Source: Sphingopyxis chilensis (lineage in GTDB: Bacteria > Pseudomonadota > Alphaproteobacteria > Sphingomonadales > Sphingomonadaceae). From it: 64,000 bases of DNA. The notes under the pieces were generated by a model. The model was not told the origin of the DNA, ran no database searches, and saw nothing but the letters and a program-made list of their open reading frames with translations. A program made the translations under genes and the position numbers. Location of the stretch: positions 62,001-126,000 of the forward strand of contig NZ_CP142394.1 of NCBI RefSeq assembly GCF_035930445.1. Reading direction: 5' to 3'. Below are positions 17,926 to 27,132 of the stretch, piece by piece (the stretch's first letter is position 1; the number at the start of each line of letters is the position of its first letter).

Positions 17926-18273
17926 GTGCGAACGCTTTCAAAACGTAGCGAATTTCTGGCCGCGAATCGCGGCCTTCGCTTTCCCATGCCCGGCTTCGTC
18001 CTGCTCGTCCGTCCGCGCGGCGACGATGAGGATGCGCTGGGCATCGGCTATACGGTCAGCAAGAAAGTCGGCAACGCGGTCACGCGCAACCGGATGAAAC
18101 GCCGCTTTCGCGAACTCGCGCGCGCGGCGCTGCCGCAGGCCGGAATCGCCGGCGCCGACCATGTGCTGATCGGCCGCCCCGGCGCCAACGACATGGAATT
18201 TGCCGAGCTGGGCGAGCATCTCGATTCGGCGCTGAAGCGCGCGGCGAAGAAGCTCGCGGCGAAGGCGTCGTGA
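17926..18273 (+). CDS. rnpA: Ribonuclease P protein component
   Basis: Protein subunit of RNase P, which trims tRNA 5' leaders together with the M1 RNA. With GTG 17926 as start the product is about 115 residues, a usual length: LSKRSEFLAANRG, then FVLLVRP, IGYTVSKKVGNAVTRNRMKRRFREL (the RNR RNA-binding motif) and DHVLIGRPGA. The frame is open far upstream through rpmH in another phase, so the start is a choice. A slightly longer start at a non-ATG codon nearer the rpmH stop cannot be excluded. Confidence 0.93.
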   Translation: MRTLSKRSEFLAANRGLRFPMPGFVLLVRPRGDDEDALGIGYTVSKKVGNAVTRNRMKRRFRELARAALPQAGIAGADHVLIGRPGANDMEFAELGEHLDSALKRAAKKLAAKAS

Positions 18274-18293
18274 TTACGCCCACTGCCTCCTAT

Positions 18294-18366
18294 CGTCACC
18301 CCGGACTTGATCCGGGGTCCATTGCCACCGGCGCCGCATGGACCCCGGATCAAGTCCGGGGTGACG
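18294..18366. repeat. Extragenic palindrome, CGTCACC...GGTGACG family
   Basis: A 73-bp element with perfect 28-bp inverted arms. The left arm starts CGTCACCCCGGACTTGATCC and its exact reverse complement ends the element. The centre is 17 bp. It lies between rnpA and yidD. The sequence type (GGACTTGATCCGGGG) is common in intergenic regions of sphingomonads and other alphaproteobacteria. Confidence 0.9.
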
Positions 18367-18415
18367 AAGTGGGGCCAATCGCGAATAAACTTCCACCGTT
18401 TTCCGGGCTTCCTGC

Positions 18416-18628
18416 ATGATCGCCCGCCTGTTGATCCTGATCGCGCGCGGTTGGCAGCTTGGTCCGTCGCGCATCCTTCCCCCCACCTGCCGCTATGCGC
18501 CGTCGTGCAGCGAATATGCGATTATCGCGCTGCGCCGCCATGGTGCGATCAAGGGTGGCTGGCTGGCGACAAAGCGGCTATTGCGCTGCCATCCTTGGGG
18601 GGGCCACGGCTATGACCCGGTGCCATAG
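18416..18628 (+). CDS. yidD: Membrane protein insertion efficiency factor
   Basis: A 70-residue protein that assists YidC-dependent membrane insertion. The family signature is complete: PPTCRYAPSCSEYAIIALRRHG, then KGGWLATKRLLRCHPWGGHGYDPVP. An N-terminal amphipathic helix MIARLLILIARGWQ associates with the membrane. It sits between rnpA and yidC as in most bacteria. Confidence 0.97.
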   Translation: MIARLLILIARGWQLGPSRILPPTCRYAPSCSEYAIIALRRHGAIKGGWLATKRLLRCHPWGGHGYDPVP

Positions 18629-18684
18629 GCCTTCGGCGCCGGCATCATCCCCGATTTTTTTGAGACGAAGAGAGACCGAAGAGC

Positions 18685-20430
18685 GTGGACGACAAGCGTA
18701 ACCTGATCGCGGCAATCCTGTTGTCGGTGGCCATCCTGCTGGGCTGGAATTTCGTCTCCGAGAAATTCTTCCCGACCCCCGACAAGCCCGATGTGACGAC
18801 GACCGTCGCCGGCACCAACGGCGCCGCGCCGGCCGCGACGCCGGGCCAGCCGGCGGCCTTGCCCGCCCCCGGCGTGCCCGCGCCCACCACGGCGCAGGCG
18901 ATCCGCCCGATCGAGGCCGTGCTGGCCGAGGGCAACCGCATCCCGATCGACACCCCCGCGATCAAGGGGTCGATCAACCTCGTCGGCGCGCGCATCGACG
19001 ACATCACGCTCAGCAAATATCGCCAGTCGATCAAGAAGGATTCGCCCCCCGTGCGCCTGTTCGCGCCCGGCGGCACCAAGGCGGCCTATTTCGCGAGCAT
19101 CGGCTGGTCGGCGCAGGGCATCGTCGTTCCGGGTCCGACCACGGTCTGGACCGCGACGGGCACCAAATTGACCCCGACGACGCCGGTAACGCTGAACTGG
19201 ACCAACGGCGCGGGCCAGAATTTCCGCATCGAATACAGCATCGACGACGATTATCTGATCACCGCGAAGCAGACGATCGCCAACACCGGCGCCGCCCCCG
19301 TCGCGGTGCGCAGCGGCACCTATATCGACCGCACCGGCAAGCCGACCGACCCGCACGAGCAGGACAGCTGGACGATCCACGTCGGCCCGACCGGCTATCT
19401 CGACGGCAAGTCGAACTTCACCAATTATGACGAGCTGGAAGAGGCGACCGGCGACACGCTGTCCTACACCTCGGCCGGATGGCTTGGCTTTACCGACAAA
19501 TATTGGCTCGCCGCGGTGATCCCCGCGAAGGGCGAAAAAGTCTCCGCCGCGTTCAATTCGCTGCCGGGCGGAGCCTATCGCGCCGCCTTTGCCCGCGACC
19601 TCGTCGAAGTCGCGCCGGGTCGGCAGGTGACGACCACCAGCCGCGTCTTCGCCGGCGCCAAGGAAGTCAGCACGCTGTCGCGCTATCAGGACGATCAGGG
19701 CATCACGCGCCTGTCGAACGCGATCGACTGGGGCTGGTTCGAATTTTTCGAGGTCCCGATCTTCAAGCTGCTCGACTGGCTGTTCCGCATGGTCGGAAAT
19801 TTCGGCGTCGCGATCATGGCGCTGACGCTGATCATCCGCCTGCTGATGTTCCCGATCGCGCAGCGCCAGTTCGGATCGATGGCGCAGATGCGCCTCGTCC
19901 AGCCCAAGATGAAGGCGCTGCAGGACCGCTATAAGGACGACAAGCCCAAGATGCAGCAGGAGCTGATGAAGCTCTATAAGGACGAGAAGATCAATCCGCT
20001 GGCGGGCTGCCTGCCGATCGTGATCCAGATTCCGATCTTCTATGCCTTGTACAAGGTGCTGATGCTGACGATCGAAATGCGGCACCAGCCGTTCATCCTG
20101 TGGATCAAGGATCTGTCGGCGCCCGATCCGCTGCATATCCTGAACCTGTTCGGCCTGTTGCCCTTTACCCCGCCGTCGATCCTGTCGATCGGCATCCTCG
20201 CGGTAATCCTGGGTATCACGATGTTCCTGCAGTTCCGTTTGAACCCGCAGGCGACCGACCCCGTGCAGCAGCAGGTGTTCAAGATCATGCCGTGGCTGTT
20301 CATGTTCATCATGGCGCCGTTCGCGGCGGGCCTGCTGCTCTACTGGATCACCAACAATATCCTGTCGATCGCGCAGCAGCAGTGGATGTACCGCAAGTTC
20401 CCGCAGCTGAAGGCGGCACCGGCCAAGTGA
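18685..20430 (+). CDS. yidC: Membrane protein insertase YidC
   Basis: Inserts and folds inner-membrane proteins. The protein has 581 residues. An N-terminal TM (about 6-22) is followed by a Pro/Ala-rich linker and the large periplasmic beta domain. The C-terminal core begins about residue 350, with [22 protein letters not shown] carrying the hydrophilic-groove arginine, then [19 protein letters not shown] and the remaining TM segments. It starts with GTG at 18685. The stop TGA overlaps the GTG start of engB. Confidence 0.97.
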   Translation: MDDKRNLIAAILLSVAILLGWNFVSEKFFPTPDKPDVTTTVAGTNGAAPAATPGQPAALPAPGVPAPTTAQAIRPIEAVLAEGNRIPIDTPAIKGSINLVGARIDDITLSKYRQSIKKDSPPVRLFAPGGTKAAYFASIGWSAQGIVVPGPTTVWTATGTKLTPTTPVTLNWTNGAGQNFRIEYSIDDDYLITAKQTIANTGAAPVAVRSGTYIDRTGKPTDPHEQDSWTIHVGPTGYLDGKSNFTNYDELEEATGDTLSYTSAGWLGFTDKYWLAAVIPAKGEKVSAAFNSLPGGAYRAAFARDLVEVAPGRQVTTTSRVFAGAKEVSTLSRYQDDQGITRLSNAIDWGWFEFFEVPIFKLLDWLFRMVGNFGVAIMALTLIIRLLMFPIAQRQFGSMAQMRLVQPKMKALQDRYKDDKPKMQQELMKLYKDEKINPLAGCLPIVIQIPIFYALYKVLMLTIEMRHQPFILWIKDLSAPDPLHILNLFGLLPFTPPSILSIGILAVILGITMFLQFRLNPQATDPVQQQVFKIMPWLFMFIMAPFAAGLLLYWITNNILSIAQQQWMYRKFPQLKAAPAK

Positions 20431-21086
20431 GCGAAGTCGATCTTGATCCCGGCGCCGACCCCGAACGGGCCGAGCGCGCGCGCAAGCTGTTTTCGGGGCC
20501 GATCGCCTTCCTGAAATCGGCGCCCGCGCTTCAGCACCTGCCGGCGCCGAGCGTGCCCGAGATCGCGTTCGCGGGGCGCTCGAACGTCGGCAAGTCGTCG
20601 CTGCTCAACGCGCTGACGAACCGCAACGGGCTCGCGCGCACGTCGGTGACGCCGGGGCGGACGCAGGAGCTCAACTATTTCGACGTCGGCGAACCGCTGG
20701 CGTTCCGGCTCGTCGACATGCCGGGCTATGGCTTTGCCAAGGCGCCGAAGGATGTCGTCAAGAAATGGCGCTTCCTGATCAACGATTATCTGCGCGGGCG
20801 CGCGGTGCTGAAACGCACATTGGTGCTGATCGACAGCCGCCACGGGATCAAGGATGTCGACCGCGACGTGCTCGAGATGCTCGACACGGCGGCGGTCAGC
20901 TATCGCCTCGTGCTCACCAAGGCCGACAAGATCAAGGCGACCGAACTCGAAGCCGTGCAGGCCGCGACCGAGGCCGAGGCGCGCAAGCATCCCGCCGCGC
21001 ATCCGCAGGTGATCGCGACGAGCAGCGAAAAGGGCATGGGGATTGCCGAGCTGCGCACCGCGGTGCTGGAGGCGGTGGAGGTTTGA
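20427..21086 (+). CDS. engB: Ribosome biogenesis GTPase EngB/YsxC
   Basis: An essential GTPase in 50S subunit assembly. GTG 20427 overlaps the yidC stop (GTGA), giving 219 residues. G1 is [10 protein letters not shown]3 is DMPGYG and G4 is TKAD, in the right order. The frame is open further upstream inside yidC, but the overlapping start and family length settle the choice. Translational coupling with yidC is likely. Confidence 0.95.
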   Translation: MSEVDLDPGADPERAERARKLFSGPIAFLKSAPALQHLPAPSVPEIAFAGRSNVGKSSLLNALTNRNGLARTSVTPGRTQELNYFDVGEPLAFRLVDMPGYGFAKAPKDVVKKWRFLINDYLRGRAVLKRTLVLIDSRHGIKDVDRDVLEMLDTAAVSYRLVLTKADKIKATELEAVQAATEAEARKHPAAHPQVIATSSEKGMGIAELRTAVLEAVEV

Positions 21087-21098
21087 GGCTCACTTTCT

Positions 21099-21194
21099 CC
21101 CCTCCCGCTTGCGGGAGGGGTCGGGGGAGGGCATGTCATGGGGACCTCGGGCCGGAACAGGCCCTCCCCTAGCCCCTCCCGCAAGCGGGAGGGG
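21099..21194. repeat. 96-bp nested palindrome
   Basis: Two 22-bp hairpin units (21099-21120 and 21173-21194) are exact reverse complements of each other, each also a self-hairpin of CCCCTCCCGC and GCGGGAGGGG. Inside them GGGGAGGGC (21124) and GCCCTCCCC (21161) pair again. The element lies between engB and a GST gene and could act as a terminator or a mobile extragenic element. Confidence 0.85.
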
Positions 21195-21208
21195 AATATG
21201 GAGACTCC

Positions 21209-21880
21209 ATGAAACTCTTCATCGGCAACAAGGCCTATTCGAGCTGGAGCCTGCGCGGCTGGCTGGCGGTCAAGCATAGCGGGCTGCCCTTCGAGGAGGT
21301 CACCGTCCCGCTTTACGACGAGGACTGGTCGAACCGCCGCGAGGGCGACGAGTTCGCGCCGTCGGGCGGCAAGGTGCCGATCTTGTGGGACGGCGACGAT
21401 ATCGTCGTGTGGGACAGCCTCGCGATCATCGACTATCTCAACGAAAAGACCGGCGGCACCAAGCATTTCTGGCCCGACGACATGGCCGCGCGCGCAATGG
21501 CGCGGTCGATGGCGGCCGAAATGCACAGCTCGTTCGCCGCGCTGCGCCGCAACCACAGCATGAACATCCGCCGCATCTATCCGGCCGCCGAGCTGCTGCC
21601 CGAAGTCCAGGCCGATGTCGTGCGTATCTTCCAGATCTGGGCCGAGGCGCGCGCGCGGTTCGGCGGCGAAGGCGATTTCCTCTTTGGCGACTGGTCGGCG
21701 GCCGACATCATGTTCGCGCCGGTCGTCACGCGCTTCGTCACTTACTCGATCCCGCTGCCGCGCTTTGCCGCCGCCTATGCGCAGGCCGTCATCAGCCATC
21801 CGTGCATGCAGGAATGGATCGGCGGCGCGCAGGCCGAGGACTGGGTCATCGAGCAGTTCGAGGGGCCGGTCGAGGGGTAG
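21209..21880 (+). CDS. Glutathione S-transferase family protein
   Basis: A 223-residue GST. The thioredoxin-fold half contains KAYSSWSLRGWLAVK with the likely active-site serine, the cis-Pro in GGKVPILWD, and the GSH-binding DS in VVWDSLAIIDYLNE. The helical C-terminal half contains FGDWSAADIMFAPVVTRF, the N-capping box. It follows a palindromic element and precedes the convergent rsmE gene. Substrate unknown. Confidence 0.9.
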   Translation: MKLFIGNKAYSSWSLRGWLAVKHSGLPFEEVTVPLYDEDWSNRREGDEFAPSGGKVPILWDGDDIVVWDSLAIIDYLNEKTGGTKHFWPDDMAARAMARSMAAEMHSSFAALRRNHSMNIRRIYPAAELLPEVQADVVRIFQIWAEARARFGGEGDFLFGDWSAADIMFAPVVTRFVTYSIPLPRFAAAYAQAVISHPCMQEWIGGAQAEDWVIEQFEGPVEG

Positions 21881-21916
21881 CAGCGGTCTGGGGCTCCTCC
21901 CCCAGCAGCCGCGGCA

Positions 21917-22675
21917 TCATCCTGCGTCGATTGGCCTCGCCCAATCGCCGTGCTGGGCCATCCACAGGCTGACGGCGGCGATCGCGGCGGTTTCGGCGCG
22001 CAGGATGCGCGGGCCGAGCGCGATACGGCGCACCGCGGCGTGGGCGAGCAGCAGGTCGCGCTCGCGGCCGGTGAAGCCGCCTTCGGGGCCGGTGAGGATC
22101 GCGGCGGGGGCCGGCGCCGCGACATCGGCGAGCGGGCGCCCCCCGGCTTCGTCGGCGAAGAGCAGCGCGCGCTCCGCGGGCCAGTCACGCAGCAGCTGCG
22201 GCAGCTTGACCGGCGGCGCCAGTTCGGGGAGCGCGGTGCGGCCGCATTGCTCGCACGCCTCGATGATCTGCGCTTCGATCCGCTCGCTCTTGACGCGCTC
22301 GACGATCGTGCGTTCGGTGATCACCGGCTGCAGCCGCGCCACCCCCAGCTCGGTCGCCTTTTCGATGATCCAGTCGAGCCGCGCCTTCTTCACCGGAGCG
22401 AAGCAGAGCCAGAGGTCGGGCACGCGTTCGATCGCGCGCGTCTGCCGCTCGATACGCAGCGTGGCCGAACGCTTCGCGGCGTCGGCCACGGTGGCCAGCC
22501 ATTCGCCCGTCCGGTTGTCGAACAGCAGGACCGGATCGCGCGCCTTCAGCCGCATGACGCCGAGCAGATAATGCGCCGCCGGCCCGTCGATCACGGGCGC
22601 GGCGTCGGGGCCGAGCGGCAGGTCGATGAACAGGCGGGGCGTGCTGGCGGGCGGCCAGGCGGGAGTCGCGGGCAT
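21917..22675 (-). CDS. rsmE: 16S rRNA (uracil1498-N3)-methyltransferase
   Basis: A SPOUT-class methyltransferase of about 252 residues that modifies U1498 of 16S rRNA. An N-terminal PUA-like part contains HYLLGVMRLKARDPVLLFD. The SAM-binding trefoil knot is complete: AILTGPEGGFTGRERDL and later RIALGPRILRAETAAIAAV. ATG 22675 (MPATPAW) was chosen; ATG codons further upstream at 22711 or 22753 would add sequence unlike the family. Convergent with the GST gene, divergent from the Tad-like operon. Confidence 0.93.
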   Translation of the reverse strand: MPATPAWPPASTPRLFIDLPLGPDAAPVIDGPAAHYLLGVMRLKARDPVLLFDNRTGEWLATVADAAKRSATLRIERQTRAIERVPDLWLCFAPVKKARLDWIIEKATELGVARLQPVITERTIVERVKSERIEAQIIEACEQCGRTALPELAPPVKLPQLLRDWPAERALLFADEAGGRPLADVAAPAPAAILTGPEGGFTGRERDLLLAHAAVRRIALGPRILRAETAAIAAVSLWMAQHGDWARPIDAG

Positions 22676-22878
22676 GGAGCGCGCGATAACAGAAGGCGGC
22701 CTGTTGTGCATCTTTTGCCGCCAAACGCCCCTCCCTGTCCCGATCCGGGTCAAAAGCGCCGATCCGCGCCCCTCGGCGCCGCGCCGATTAGCGTTTTGGT
22801 AAGCAGTCCTCCCCTAGGTGCGAGATTACCAGCGGCACATCGGTTGGGGAGTGCTGCGGGCCGAAGAGGGGTTAGACC

Positions 22879-24885
22879 ATGCGAGGGACCTGGATCGGCC
22901 GGCTGCGCGCCGGCACCAAATCGCTCATTAGCGACCAGCGCGGCAACGCCTTCATGCTGACCGCCGCGGCGATCGTGCCGGTGATCGGCATCGTCGGGTC
23001 GGCGGTCGACATCGGCCGCGCCTATATGACGCAGCTGCGCCTGCAGCAGGCATGCGACGCGGGCGTGCTCGCCGGGCGGCGCGCGATGGGCGGCGCCAGC
23101 TATTCCGAAGCGGCGCAGTCCGAAGCGAACAAGATGTTCAACTTCAACTTTCCCGAAGCCAAATATGGCGCGTCGGGCATTCTCTTCTCCTCGCAGGCCC
23201 TGAACGCCTCGGACGTCGCCGGACAGGCCTCGGCGGTTTTGCCCACCGAACTCATGTTCATGTTCGGCAAGGACCAGTTCCGCCTGTCGGCGAATTGCAC
23301 CGCGAAGCTCGAAATCTCGAACGTCGATGTGATGATGGTGCTCGACGTCACGGGATCGATGGCGCAGACCAATTCGGGCGATTCGGTCGATCGCATCACC
23401 GCGCTCAAAGACGCGACGATGGATTTTTTCGACACGCTGACGACCGCCGATATCGGCGACGGACGGCTGCGCTTTGGCGTCGTGCCGTACAGCTCGACCG
23501 CGAATGTCGGCGCGATCCTTTCCGCCGAAAATCCGGCGTGGCTTGCCAATAACGTGACCCTGCCGTCGCGGACGCCGATATTCCGCGAAGTCTATACCGA
23601 AACGGGGACCGAGACGAGCGACGAATATACCGACAGCGCTACGACCTACGATTCAAGCTGGACCAACGACGGCACGGTATCGGCAAGCAGCAGTTCGGCA
23701 TGTGAATCGCGGACCCCGCCGGCAAATACCACGCCGTCGCCGAGCGGATCGCCGGATTACAACCAGACGGGCCAATATGTCGACGGTGACACGCGCGTCA
23801 CGACCTATGATAAAGAACAGACATATACGTTCCGTACCTATCGATACTCGTGGCGGAGCAGCAACAGCACCTGCCGCAAGCAATATCGCAAGGGCTATTT
23901 TACGCGCACCTACGAGACGACGGTGACCGAGACGAAAACCGACGTTTTCGACAATCGATATACCTATGAGGATCGCGATTTCGACGTCAGTCTGGCCAAG
24001 ACCGGCGCGGCTATCGTCACCGATACGGGCGATTCGGGAACCAGCGTCAGCTATACTTGGGGCGGCTGCCTCATCGAACGCGCCACGGCTGAATTCGATT
24101 CCGATGAGACCGCGCCATCGGACGCGCTCGACATGGATATCGACCTGGTACCCGACGCCGATGTCGATACCCAGTGGCGACTTTTGATCCCCGAAATCGC
24201 ATTTGCGCGAGCGAGCCATCCGGCCAATCAGCCGGCCTCGAGCGACCCGATCACGGTCAACGAGTTCAACAGCAATGGCAGCCGGAACATCACGCTGGAT
24301 ACCAGTTCCAAAGGCCGGTGGCAGCGTTATTCGAAATATTGGGGCGATGGCTGGGGTGTCTGTCCGGCCCCCGCCATGAAGCTGACGACGATGACCGCTG
24401 ATAATCGCAGCACCTTCAATACCTATGTCCAGTCGCTTCAGCCGCTGGGCGGCACCTATCACGATGCCGGGATGATTTGGGGCGCGCGGCTGCTCTCGCC
24501 AACAGGCCTGTTCGCTGACGAAAATGCGACGGCGCCGAACGAGCGGCCGATCAGCCGCCACATCGTCTTCATGACCGATGGCGCGATGGCGCCGAACATG
24601 GGGAACCTGACTTTTCAGGGCTATGAGTATCTGATGCACCGCGTCGGCGGAACGACCGACGGCGAGCTTCGAGATCATCACAACAACCGCTTTCAGCAAT
24701 TGTGCCGAGCGGCGCGCCAGCGGGGGATCACCATCTGGGTCGTATCCTTCGGGATAGGCAGCGATGCCAGCCTGAACAGCTGCGCTTCCTCCGGCGCGGC
24801 GTTCGAGGCCGACAATGCCGCCGAACTCAACGAACAGTTCCAGGCGATCGCACGACAGATTTCCAAGCTGAGGCTGTCGCAATGA
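22879..24885 (+). CDS. TadG-like pilus-assembly protein with von Willebrand A domain
   Basis: A 668-residue envelope protein. The N-terminal TadG/TadE membrane segment (about 18-45) begins after DQRGNAF. The vWA MIDAS motif DVTGSM is at 156-161; T526 in GGTYHDAG and D567 in FMTDGAM supply the other metal ligands. Between MIDAS strand 1 and these ligands lies a stretch of more than 300 residues rich in Thr, Ser, Tyr and Asp (about 235-400), which is unusual. AAGAGGGG precedes the ATG. The stop overlaps the start of the next gene. No Tad secretion ATPase is in the window. Confidence 0.85.
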   Translation: MRGTWIGRLRAGTKSLISDQRGNAFMLTAAAIVPVIGIVGSAVDIGRAYMTQLRLQQACDAGVLAGRRAMGGASYSEAAQSEANKMFNFNFPEAKYGASGILFSSQALNASDVAGQASAVLPTELMFMFGKDQFRLSANCTAKLEISNVDVMMVLDVTGSMAQTNSGDSVDRITALKDATMDFFDTLTTADIGDGRLRFGVVPYSSTANVGAILSAENPAWLANNVTLPSRTPIFREVYTETGTETSDEYTDSATTYDSSWTNDGTVSASSSSACESRTPPANTTPSPSGSPDYNQTGQYVDGDTRVTTYDKEQTYTFRTYRYSWRSSNSTCRKQYRKGYFTRTYETTVTETKTDVFDNRYTYEDRDFDVSLAKTGAAIVTDTGDSGTSVSYTWGGCLIERATAEFDSDETAPSDALDMDIDLVPDADVDTQWRLLIPEIAFARASHPANQPASSDPITVNEFNSNGSRNITLDTSSKGRWQRYSKYWGDGWGVCPAPAMKLTTMTADNRSTFNTYVQSLQPLGGTYHDAGMIWGARLLSPTGLFADENATAPNERPISRHIVFMTDGAMAPNMGNLTFQGYEYLMHRVGGTTDGELRDHHNNRFQQLCRAARQRGITIWVVSFGIGSDASLNSCASSGAAFEADNAAELNEQFQAIARQISKLRLSQ

Positions 24886-25451
24886 CCGGCGTCCGCACCC
24901 TGCTGCGCCGGCTGCGGCGGAGCGAGCGCGGCACCGCGTTCGTCGAATTCGCGCTGACCGCGCCGGTGTTCCTGCTGATCCTGCTCGGCATCTTCGATTA
25001 CTGCTGGCAGATGTATGGGCAGCAAGTGCTGCAAGGCGTGGTCGCCAAGGCGGGCCGCGATGCGACGCTGGAAGGCTTTGCCGCCGATCAGGAGGCCCTC
25101 GACGATCGGGTCGAGGCCGAGGTGAAGAAGGTCTTCAAGAACGCGACCGTGAGTTTCAACCGCCGCACGTTCGACGATTACAGCGACATCAAGCCGCTGC
25201 GCTGGGTCGATACCAACGGCAACGGCGTCCAGGATCCCTCGCCCGACGATTGCTGGGAGGATGGCGGCAAGCAGGGCAATGGCGGCGCCGACGACGTCGT
25301 CCAATATACGGTGTCGATGCGTTTCGACCGCGTGCTGCCGGTGTGGAGGATGCTGGGCCAGCCGCAGTCCAAGACGCTGACCTCGACGACGCTGCTGCGC
25401 AACCAGCCCTTCGCCGCCGACGGCGAAGTGCTCGCGGAGACGTGCGGATGA
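24882..25451 (+). CDS. TadE-like pseudopilin protein
   Basis: 189 residues. The N-terminus has the TadE signature, a basic leader then RGTAFVEFALTAPVFLLILLG, with the conserved Glu after the processing region and one TM helix. The periplasmic part has a probable disulfide pair (DDCWEDGG, AETCG). The ATG at 24882 overlaps the TadG stop (ATGA), and the next gene overlaps in the same way, so the three are one translationally coupled unit. Confidence 0.85.
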   Translation: MTGVRTLLRRLRRSERGTAFVEFALTAPVFLLILLGIFDYCWQMYGQQVLQGVVAKAGRDATLEGFAADQEALDDRVEAEVKKVFKNATVSFNRRTFDDYSDIKPLRWVDTNGNGVQDPSPDDCWEDGGKQGNGGADDVVQYTVSMRFDRVLPVWRMLGQPQSKTLTSTTLLRNQPFAADGEVLAETCG

Positions 25452-26107
25452 CCCTGCCCCGCCCCCTTCGTCGCCGGGCGCGGATCGTCGCGCGCCGTTT
25501 CGCGCGCAATGTCCGCGGCGCGGTGATGCTCGAAATGGCCTTTGCCATTCCCTTCCTCGTGCTCGTCGGTTTCGGCGGGCTGGAAATCGCCAATCTGACG
25601 CTGGCGCACACGCGCGTCAGCCAGCTCGGACTCAACACCGCCGACAATGCGGCGCGTATCGCGGCGGGCAGCAACCTAACGCAGCCGCAGGTGCGCGAGG
25701 TCGATATCAACGAAGTGTTCGCGGGCGCCGAGCGGCAGGCGGCGGGCCTGAATTTCGAGAATAACGGCCGCATCATCCTGTCGAGCCTCCAGCGCAACAA
25801 TGATGGCGGCCAGACGATCAAATGGCAGCGCTGTTTCGGCAATATGGAGGTCGCCTCGGCCTATGGCGTCGAAGGCACCGGCGCGACCGGCACCGATTTC
25901 CCAGGCATGGGCCCGGTGGGCCGCGAGGTGACCGCGGCGGCGGGCACGGCGATCATGTTCGTCGAGGTCACCTATGAATATGAGCCGCTGCTGTTCGGCA
26001 AATGGCTCGGCCCGCAGACCATCCGTTCGACCGCGGCCTATAATATCCGCGAGGCGCGCGACCTGTCGGGCGTGAAGTCGCCCGGCGACAGGGCCGATTG
26101 CGACTGA
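25448..26107 (+). CDS. TadE-like pseudopilin protein
   Basis: 219 residues. A longer basic leader is followed by RGAVMLEMAFAIPFLVLVGFGG, a TadE-type processing and TM region. The periplasmic part shows regular beta-like sequence with a late hydrophobic FVEVTYEYEPLLFGKWLG, as in TadE proteins. It starts at ATG 25448, overlapping the preceding stop. It ends 82 bp before ubiA and probably closes the operon. Confidence 0.82.
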   Translation: MTLPRPLRRRARIVARRFARNVRGAVMLEMAFAIPFLVLVGFGGLEIANLTLAHTRVSQLGLNTADNAARIAAGSNLTQPQVREVDINEVFAGAERQAAGLNFENNGRIILSSLQRNNDGGQTIKWQRCFGNMEVASAYGVEGTGATGTDFPGMGPVGREVTAAAGTAIMFVEVTYEYEPLLFGKWLGPQTIRSTAAYNIREARDLSGVKSPGDRADCD

Positions 26108-26189
26108 CGGCGCGCACGCCGGCGCGAGTGAAGGCAGCGTCGATCGGGCATTTATTCGCAAAGCTCCGCCTGCTATCGCCCGCGCATCG

Positions 26190-27098
26190 ATGACGGCGAC
26201 CCATCCCCCCGACAGCCAGCTACGCGGCTTCGTCGCGCTGCTCCCCGCCGCGGCGCGGCCCTATGCGCTGCTCGCGCGTTTCGACCGGCCGATCGGCTGG
26301 TGGCTGCTTTACTGGCCCTGCGCTTTCGGCGTCGCGCTGGGTGGCGGGGCGGTGAGCCACTGGCCGCTCTTCCTCTGGCTGCTGCTCGGCGCGATCGCGA
26401 TGCGGGGGGCGGGCTGCGTCTATAACGACATCGTCGACCGCGACCTCGACGCGAAGGTCGCGCGCACCGCATCGCGGCCGGTGGCGAGCGGCGCGGTGTC
26501 GGTGCGCTATGCCCTGCTGTGGACCATAGCCCTGTCGCTGGTGGGATTGCTGGTGCTGCTCCAGCTGCCGCGGCCGGCGCAGATCGTCGCGCTCGCGAGC
26601 CTGATCCTCGTCGCGGGCTATCCGTTCATGAAGCGCATTACCTGGTGGCCGCAGGCGTGGCTGGGGCTGGTGTTCAGCTGGGGCGCGCTCGTCGCGTGGG
26701 TCGCGGTGGGCGGGCCGGACGGGCTCGGGCTGCCTTTGCTCTATGCCGGCTGCATCGCGTGGGTGATCGGGTATGACACCATTTATGCGCTGCAGGATAT
26801 CGAGGACGACATGCTGATCGGCGTGAAGTCGAGCGCGCGCGCGATGGGCCACCATGTGAAGGGCGGGGTTGCGATCTGCTACGCCGCCGCGCTCGCCTGT
26901 TGGGGCGGCGCCGTCTGGGCTGTGCGCCCCGATTCGCTGGCGCTCGCCGCGCTGTTGCCCGCGGCGGTGCATCTGACCGGACAGGTGGTGACGCTCGAAC
27001 CCGCGAACGGAGAGGATGCGCTGGCGAAATTCCGCAGCAATCGCTTTGCGGGGTTGTTGGTGTTCGCCGCGATGCTGGTGGTGGGGACGGCGCCCTGA
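26190..27098 (+). CDS. ubiA: 4-hydroxybenzoate polyprenyltransferase
   Basis: Attaches the polyprenyl chain to 4-hydroxybenzoate in ubiquinone synthesis; integral inner-membrane enzyme of 302 residues. Both Asp-rich prenyl-diphosphate motifs are present: YNDIVDRDLDAKVART and DTIYALQDIEDDMLIGVKSSA. Multiple TM helices fill the rest. Its stop is 34 bp from the convergent end of smc, with a hairpin fragment between them. Confidence 0.95.
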   Translation: MTATHPPDSQLRGFVALLPAAARPYALLARFDRPIGWWLLYWPCAFGVALGGGAVSHWPLFLWLLLGAIAMRGAGCVYNDIVDRDLDAKVARTASRPVASGAVSVRYALLWTIALSLVGLLVLLQLPRPAQIVALASLILVAGYPFMKRITWWPQAWLGLVFSWGALVAWVAVGGPDGLGLPLLYAGCIAWVIGYDTIYALQDIEDDMLIGVKSSARAMGHHVKGGVAICYAAALACWGGAVWAVRPDSLALAALLPAAVHLTGQVVTLEPANGEDALAKFRSNRFAGLLVFAAMLVVGTAP

Positions 27099-27103
27099 TT
27101 CGC

Positions 27104-27129
27104 TCCTCCCTGTGGCGAAGCCATGGGGA
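27104..27129. repeat. 26-bp fragment of the four-hairpin element
   Basis: Matches 43005-43030 at 25 of 26 positions (CTCCCTGTGGC...GCCATGGGGAG hairpin). It lies in the 34-bp gap between the convergent ubiA and smc genes, so it could terminate both transcripts. Only the first hairpin of the larger element is present. Confidence 0.65.
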
Positions 27130-27132
27130 TGA

